From Gammaproteobacteria bacterium (GTDB lineage Bacteria; Pseudomonadota; Gammaproteobacteria; Pseudomonadales; Pseudomonadaceae): DNA of 64,000 nucleotides. Shown in pieces: positions 60,446 to 64,000 of this stretch (within the stretch, counting starts at the first letter, position 1; every line of letters starts with the position of its first letter). Below the pieces are notes generated by a model, which ran no database searches, was not told the origin of the DNA, and saw nothing but the letters and a program-made list of their open reading frames with translations. The position numbers and the translations under genes are program-made. The stretch is from assembly GCA_018826895.1 (NCBI GenBank), contig JAHJYA010000104.1:46336-110335 (forward strand), written 5' to 3'.

Positions 60446-62703
60446 GCGAGCTGAATTCGGCAGTCGTCACAGCACTGCAACCCGGCGCGGCTAGTGTGGG
60501 CCGCCTGGTGGTGATCGGGCTTGGCCTGATTGGCGGCTCCTTCGCCAAAGGCCTGCGCGCGCGGGGCCTGTGCCGCGAGGTGGTGGGCGTTGATCTGGAC
60601 CCCGAGTCCTGCCGCCTTGCGGTCGAGCTGGGGGTGGTCGACCGCTGCGAGGGCAATCTGGCCGTGGCTTGCCGCGGCGCAGATGTGATCCAGCTGGCGG
60701 TGCCCATTCTGGCCATGGAAAAGCTTCTCGGTGAACTGGCTCGCCTGGATCTGGGCAATGCCGTGCTGACCGACGTTGGCAGCGCCAAGGGTAATGTGGT
60801 GCGGGCCGCGCGGCGTGCCTTCGGCGGCCTGCCGGCGCGCTTCGTGCCGGGCCACCCGATTGCTGGTTCGGAGCAGAGTGGTGTCGAGGCGGCCAATGGT
60901 GAGCTGTTCCGTCGGCACAAAGTGATCCTGACGCCGCAGGAGGGCACCGATCCGGCGGCCGTGGCGCTGATCGATGGCCTGTGGCGCGCGCTGGAGGCCG
61001 ATGTCGAGCACATGCAGGTCGAGCACCATGACCAGGTGCTCGCTGCCACCAGCCACTTGCCGCATTTACTGGCATTTGGGCTGGTCGACTCGCTGGCCAA
61101 ACGCAGCGAGAACCTTGAGATTTTCCGCTATGCCGCAGGCGGCTTCCGTGATTTCACGCGGATCGCCGGCAGCGATCCGGTGATGTGGCACGACATCTTT
61201 CTCGCCAACCGCGAGGCCGTGCTGCATACCCTGGATCTGTTTCGTGACGACCTCGACGCCCTGCGCGACGCGGTCGACGCTGGGGACGGGCACCAATTGC
61301 TGGGCGTATTCACGCGCGCTCGGGTGGCCCGCGAACATTTCAGTAAAATTTTGGCCCGCAGGGCTTATGTGGACGCTATGCACTCGAACGATGATCTGAT
61401 TTTCCTGGCCAACCCGGGCGGCACCCTGTCGGGACGCATTCGCGTACCGGGCGACAAATCCATCTCGCACCGCTCGATCATGCTCGGCTCGCTGGCTAAC
61501 GGCACCACCGAGGTCGAAGGCTTCCTCGAAGGTGAAGACGCCCTGGCTACCCTGCAGGCATTTCGCGACATGGGCGTGGTCATCGAAGGCCCGCACCATG
61601 GCCGCGTGACCATTCATGGTGTTGGCCTGCATGGCCTCAAGGCGCCGGCCGGCCCGCTGTATATGGGTAACTCGGGTACCTCGATGCGCCTGTTGTCAGG
61701 CCTGCTCGCTGGCCAGCCGTTCGACGTCACCCTGACCGGTGACGCCTCGCTGTCCAAGCGGCCGATGAATCGTGTGGCCAAACCGTTGCGCGAGATGGGT
61801 GCGGTGATCGAGACCGGCCCGGAAGGTCGCCCGCCGTTGAGCATCAAAGGTGGGCAACGCCTGACTGGCATGCATTACGACATGCCGATGGCCAGCGCCC
61901 AGGTCAAATCCTGCCTGCTGCTGGCGGGCCTGTACGCCGCCGGAGAAACCTCGGTGACCGAACCTGCGCCTACCCGTGATCATACTGAGCGCATGCTGCG
62001 CGGCTTTGGCTATTCGGTTAAGACCGAAGGCGCCACGGCGAGCCTGAGCAGCGGCGGGGCGCTGAGCGCCACGCGCATCGAGGTACCGGCGGATATTTCT
62101 TCGGCGGCCTTCTTTCTGGTGGCGGGTAGCATCGCCCGGGATTCCGAGTTGGTCCTTGAGCACGTCGGCATCAACCCAACCCGCACCGGGGTGATCGACA
62201 TCCTGCGCCTGATGGGCGGCGACATCACCCTGGAAAACCAGCGCGAAGTCGGCGGCGAACCGGTGGCTGACCTGCGCGTACGTTCGGCCTCGCTCAAGGG
62301 CATTGATATTCCTGAAGACCTGGTGCCGCTGGCCATTGATGAATTCCCGGTGCTGTTCGTGGCCGCCGCCTGCGCAAGTGGCCGCACCGTGCTGCGCGGC
62401 GCCGAAGAGCTGCGGGTCAAAGAGTCCGATCGCATTCAGGTCATGGCCGACGGTCTGCAGACGCTCGGCATCCAGTGTGAGCCGACTCCGGACGGCATCA
62501 TCATTGAGGGTGGCCAGCTGGGCGGCGGCGAAGTCGTCAGCCATGGCGACCATCGCATCGCCATGTCCTTTAGTGTCGCCTCGTTGCGTGCTTCGGCGCC
62601 GATCCGTATTCACGACTGCGCCAACGTCGCCACCTCCTTCCCCAACTTCCTAGCCCTGGCGGCGCAGGTCGGCATCCGCGTGAGCGAGGAGGGCAAATCA
62701 TGA
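60442..62703 (+). CDS. Bifunctional prephenate dehydrogenase/3-phosphoshikimate 1-carboxyvinyltransferase (TyrA-AroA fusion)
   Basis: N-terminal [19 protein letters not shown] and [11 protein letters not shown] (TyrA); C-terminal [28 protein letters not shown] and [17 protein letters not shown] (EPSP synthase). Confidence 0.96.
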   Translation: MSELNSAVVTALQPGAASVGRLVVIGLGLIGGSFAKGLRARGLCREVVGVDLDPESCRLAVELGVVDRCEGNLAVACRGADVIQLAVPILAMEKLLGELARLDLGNAVLTDVGSAKGNVVRAARRAFGGLPARFVPGHPIAGSEQSGVEAANGELFRRHKVILTPQEGTDPAAVALIDGLWRALEADVEHMQVEHHDQVLAATSHLPHLLAFGLVDSLAKRSENLEIFRYAAGGFRDFTRIAGSDPVMWHDIFLANREAVLHTLDLFRDDLDALRDAVDAGDGHQLLGVFTRARVAREHFSKILARRAYVDAMHSNDDLIFLANPGGTLSGRIRVPGDKSISHRSIMLGSLANGTTEVEGFLEGEDALATLQAFRDMGVVIEGPHHGRVTIHGVGLHGLKAPAGPLYMGNSGTSMRLLSGLLAGQPFDVTLTGDASLSKRPMNRVAKPLREMGAVIETGPEGRPPLSIKGGQRLTGMHYDMPMASAQVKSCLLLAGLYAAGETSVTEPAPTRDHTERMLRGFGYSVKTEGATASLSSGGALSATRIEVPADISSAAFFLVAGSIARDSELVLEHVGINPTRTGVIDILRLMGGDITLENQREVGGEPVADLRVRSASLKGIDIPEDLVPLAIDEFPVLFVAAACASGRTVLRGAEELRVKESDRIQVMADGLQTLGIQCEPTPDGIIIEGGQLGGGEVVSHGDHRIAMSFSVASLRASAPIRIHDCANVATSFPNFLALAAQVGIRVSEEGKS

Positions 62704-63389
62704 TGATTCAGGCGCCGGTCATTACCATCGACGGTCCCAGTGGTTCGGGCAAGGGCACCATCGCCGGCTTGCTGGCGCGTCAGCTCGGCTGGAACCTGCT
62801 CGACTCGGGCGCCCTGTATCGCCTGCTGGCCTTCGCTGCCAGCAACCATGGCGTTGACCTGACCAACGAAGAAGCGATGAAAGTCCTGGCTGCGCACCTC
62901 GATGTGCAATTTATCGCCGCCGCGGACGGCAAGGGCCAGAGCATCATCCTCGAAGGCGAAGAAGTCACCGACGTGATCCGCAATGAGCAGGTCGGTGCCG
63001 GTGCTTCCCAGGTAGCCTCGCTGCCGGCCGTGCGCGAAGCCCTGCTGCAGCGTCAGCAGGCGTTTCAGGAGATGCCAGGCCTGGTCGCCGATGGGCGCGA
63101 CATGGGCACCGTGGTATTTCCCGACGCGCCGTTGAAGGTATTTCTTACCGCTAGCGCCGAGGAACGTGCACGCCGACGTTACTTGCAGTTGAAGGGCAAG
63201 GGCCATGATGTTAATCTCGCGAGTCTTCTTGACGAGATCCGGGCGCGCGATGAGCGCGATACCCAGCGCGCAGTGGCACCGCTCAAGCCGGCGGCCGATG
63301 CGATCCTGCTGGATTCCACCGAATTGTCGATTGAAGACGTGCTGGAACGCATTCTGAGCGAAGTCGCCAACCGCGACCTCGCCGGGTGA
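62700..63389 (+). CDS. cmk: Cytidylate kinase
   Basis: [74 protein letters not shown]. Confidence 0.96.
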   Translation: MMIQAPVITIDGPSGSGKGTIAGLLARQLGWNLLDSGALYRLLAFAASNHGVDLTNEEAMKVLAAHLDVQFIAAADGKGQSIILEGEEVTDVIRNEQVGAGASQVASLPAVREALLQRQQAFQEMPGLVADGRDMGTVVFPDAPLKVFLTASAEERARRRYLQLKGKGHDVNLASLLDEIRARDERDTQRAVAPLKPAADAILLDSTELSIEDVLERILSEVANRDLAG

Positions 63390-63425
63390 CCAGAGCCACG
63401 GCTGCTTAAGCCGAACGGCTCGCAA

Positions 63426-63470
63426 GGAGGCATGTGGGAAACCAGTCCTAGTCCCGCAGGCCTCTTTTTA
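63426..63470 (+). terminator. Intrinsic terminator or attenuator between cmk and rpsA
   Basis: gaggcatgtggga / tcccgcaggcctc imperfect 13-bp stem followed by ttttta. Confidence 0.7.
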
Positions 63471-63541
63471 TATGAACGTACCCACATTGTCTGGAATGTG
63501 GTTTGGGCGGAATTCCCCGCCCTGAATCAACAGGAATCAAC

Positions 63542-64000
63542 ATGAGCGAAAGCTTTGCAGAACTTTTTGAAGAAAGCCTAAAGACCCTCAACCTTCAGGC
63601 TGGCGCGATCATCACCGCGATCATCGTCGATATCGATTACCAAGCTGGTTGGGTAACCGTTCACGCAGGTCTGAAGTCTGAAGGTCTCATCCCGCTGGAG
63701 CAGTTCTACAACGATGCTGGCGAACTGGCCATCAACGTTGGGGATGAAGTTCACGTTGCGCTGGACGCGGTTGAAGATGGCTTCGGTGAAACCAAGCTGT
63801 CCCGCGAAAAAGCCAAGCGTGCCGAGTGCTGGATCGTTCTGGAAGCAGCTTTCGCCGCTGAGGAAGTGGTCAAGGGCGTTATCAACGGTAAGGTTAAAGG
63901 CGGCTTCACAGTCGACGTTAGCGGCATCCGTGCGTTCCTCCCAGGTTCCTTGGTCGATGTCCGTCCGGTGCGTGATACCACCCACCTGGAAGGCAAAGAG
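63542..64000 (+). CDS. rpsA: 30S ribosomal protein S1 (truncated by window end)
   Basis: [55 protein letters not shown]. Confidence 0.97.
   Translation, partial: MSESFAELFEESLKTLNLQAGAIITAIIVDIDYQAGWVTVHAGLKSEGLIPLEQFYNDAGELAINVGDEVHVALDAVEDGFGETKLSREKAKRAECWIVLEAAFAAEEVVKGVINGKVKGGFTVDVSGIRAFLPGSLVDVRPVRDTTHLEGKE

Overview
The window is chromosomal DNA of a Pseudomonas-type gammaproteobacterium, inferred from gene content and from the order gyrA-serC-pheA-hisC-tyrA/aroA-cmk-rpsA. I support about 54 protein-coding genes, two of them truncated at the window edges (a LysR-type regulator on the left, rpsA on the right). Most of the window is core genome: recQ, fimV, scpA/scpB, rluB, ubiG, mupP, mtnA, gyrA, serC, pheA, hisC, tyrA-aroA, cmk, and a CpxRA-like two-component locus. 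The most accessory-looking part is at about 3.0-18.2 kb. It is a compact Lap-type biofilm-adhesin system: a type I secretion ABC/HlyD/TolC trio, a 2171-aa RTX adhesin with a retention module and a TAAG LapG site, LapD with degenerate GGDEF/EAL motifs, and the LapG protease. The adhesin carries two near-identical vWA domains with a 960-bp period, each with a DxDGDG loop after the MIDAS motif, and a C-terminal-side domain I cannot assign. At the non-coding level I see two intergenic palindrome families: three nested 'palindrome within palindrome' elements of about 105-132 bp, and five elements of the GGGTCTGTTG...CAACAGACCC type. I also see several intrinsic terminators and a SlyA-like operator upstream of a marR-MFS operon. 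I found no CRISPR array, rRNA, tRNA, prophage or transposase gene. I do not see a clearly undescribed system; the adhesin architecture and the nested palindromes are the best candidates for follow-up. All family calls come from reading motifs in the translations, without database searches.
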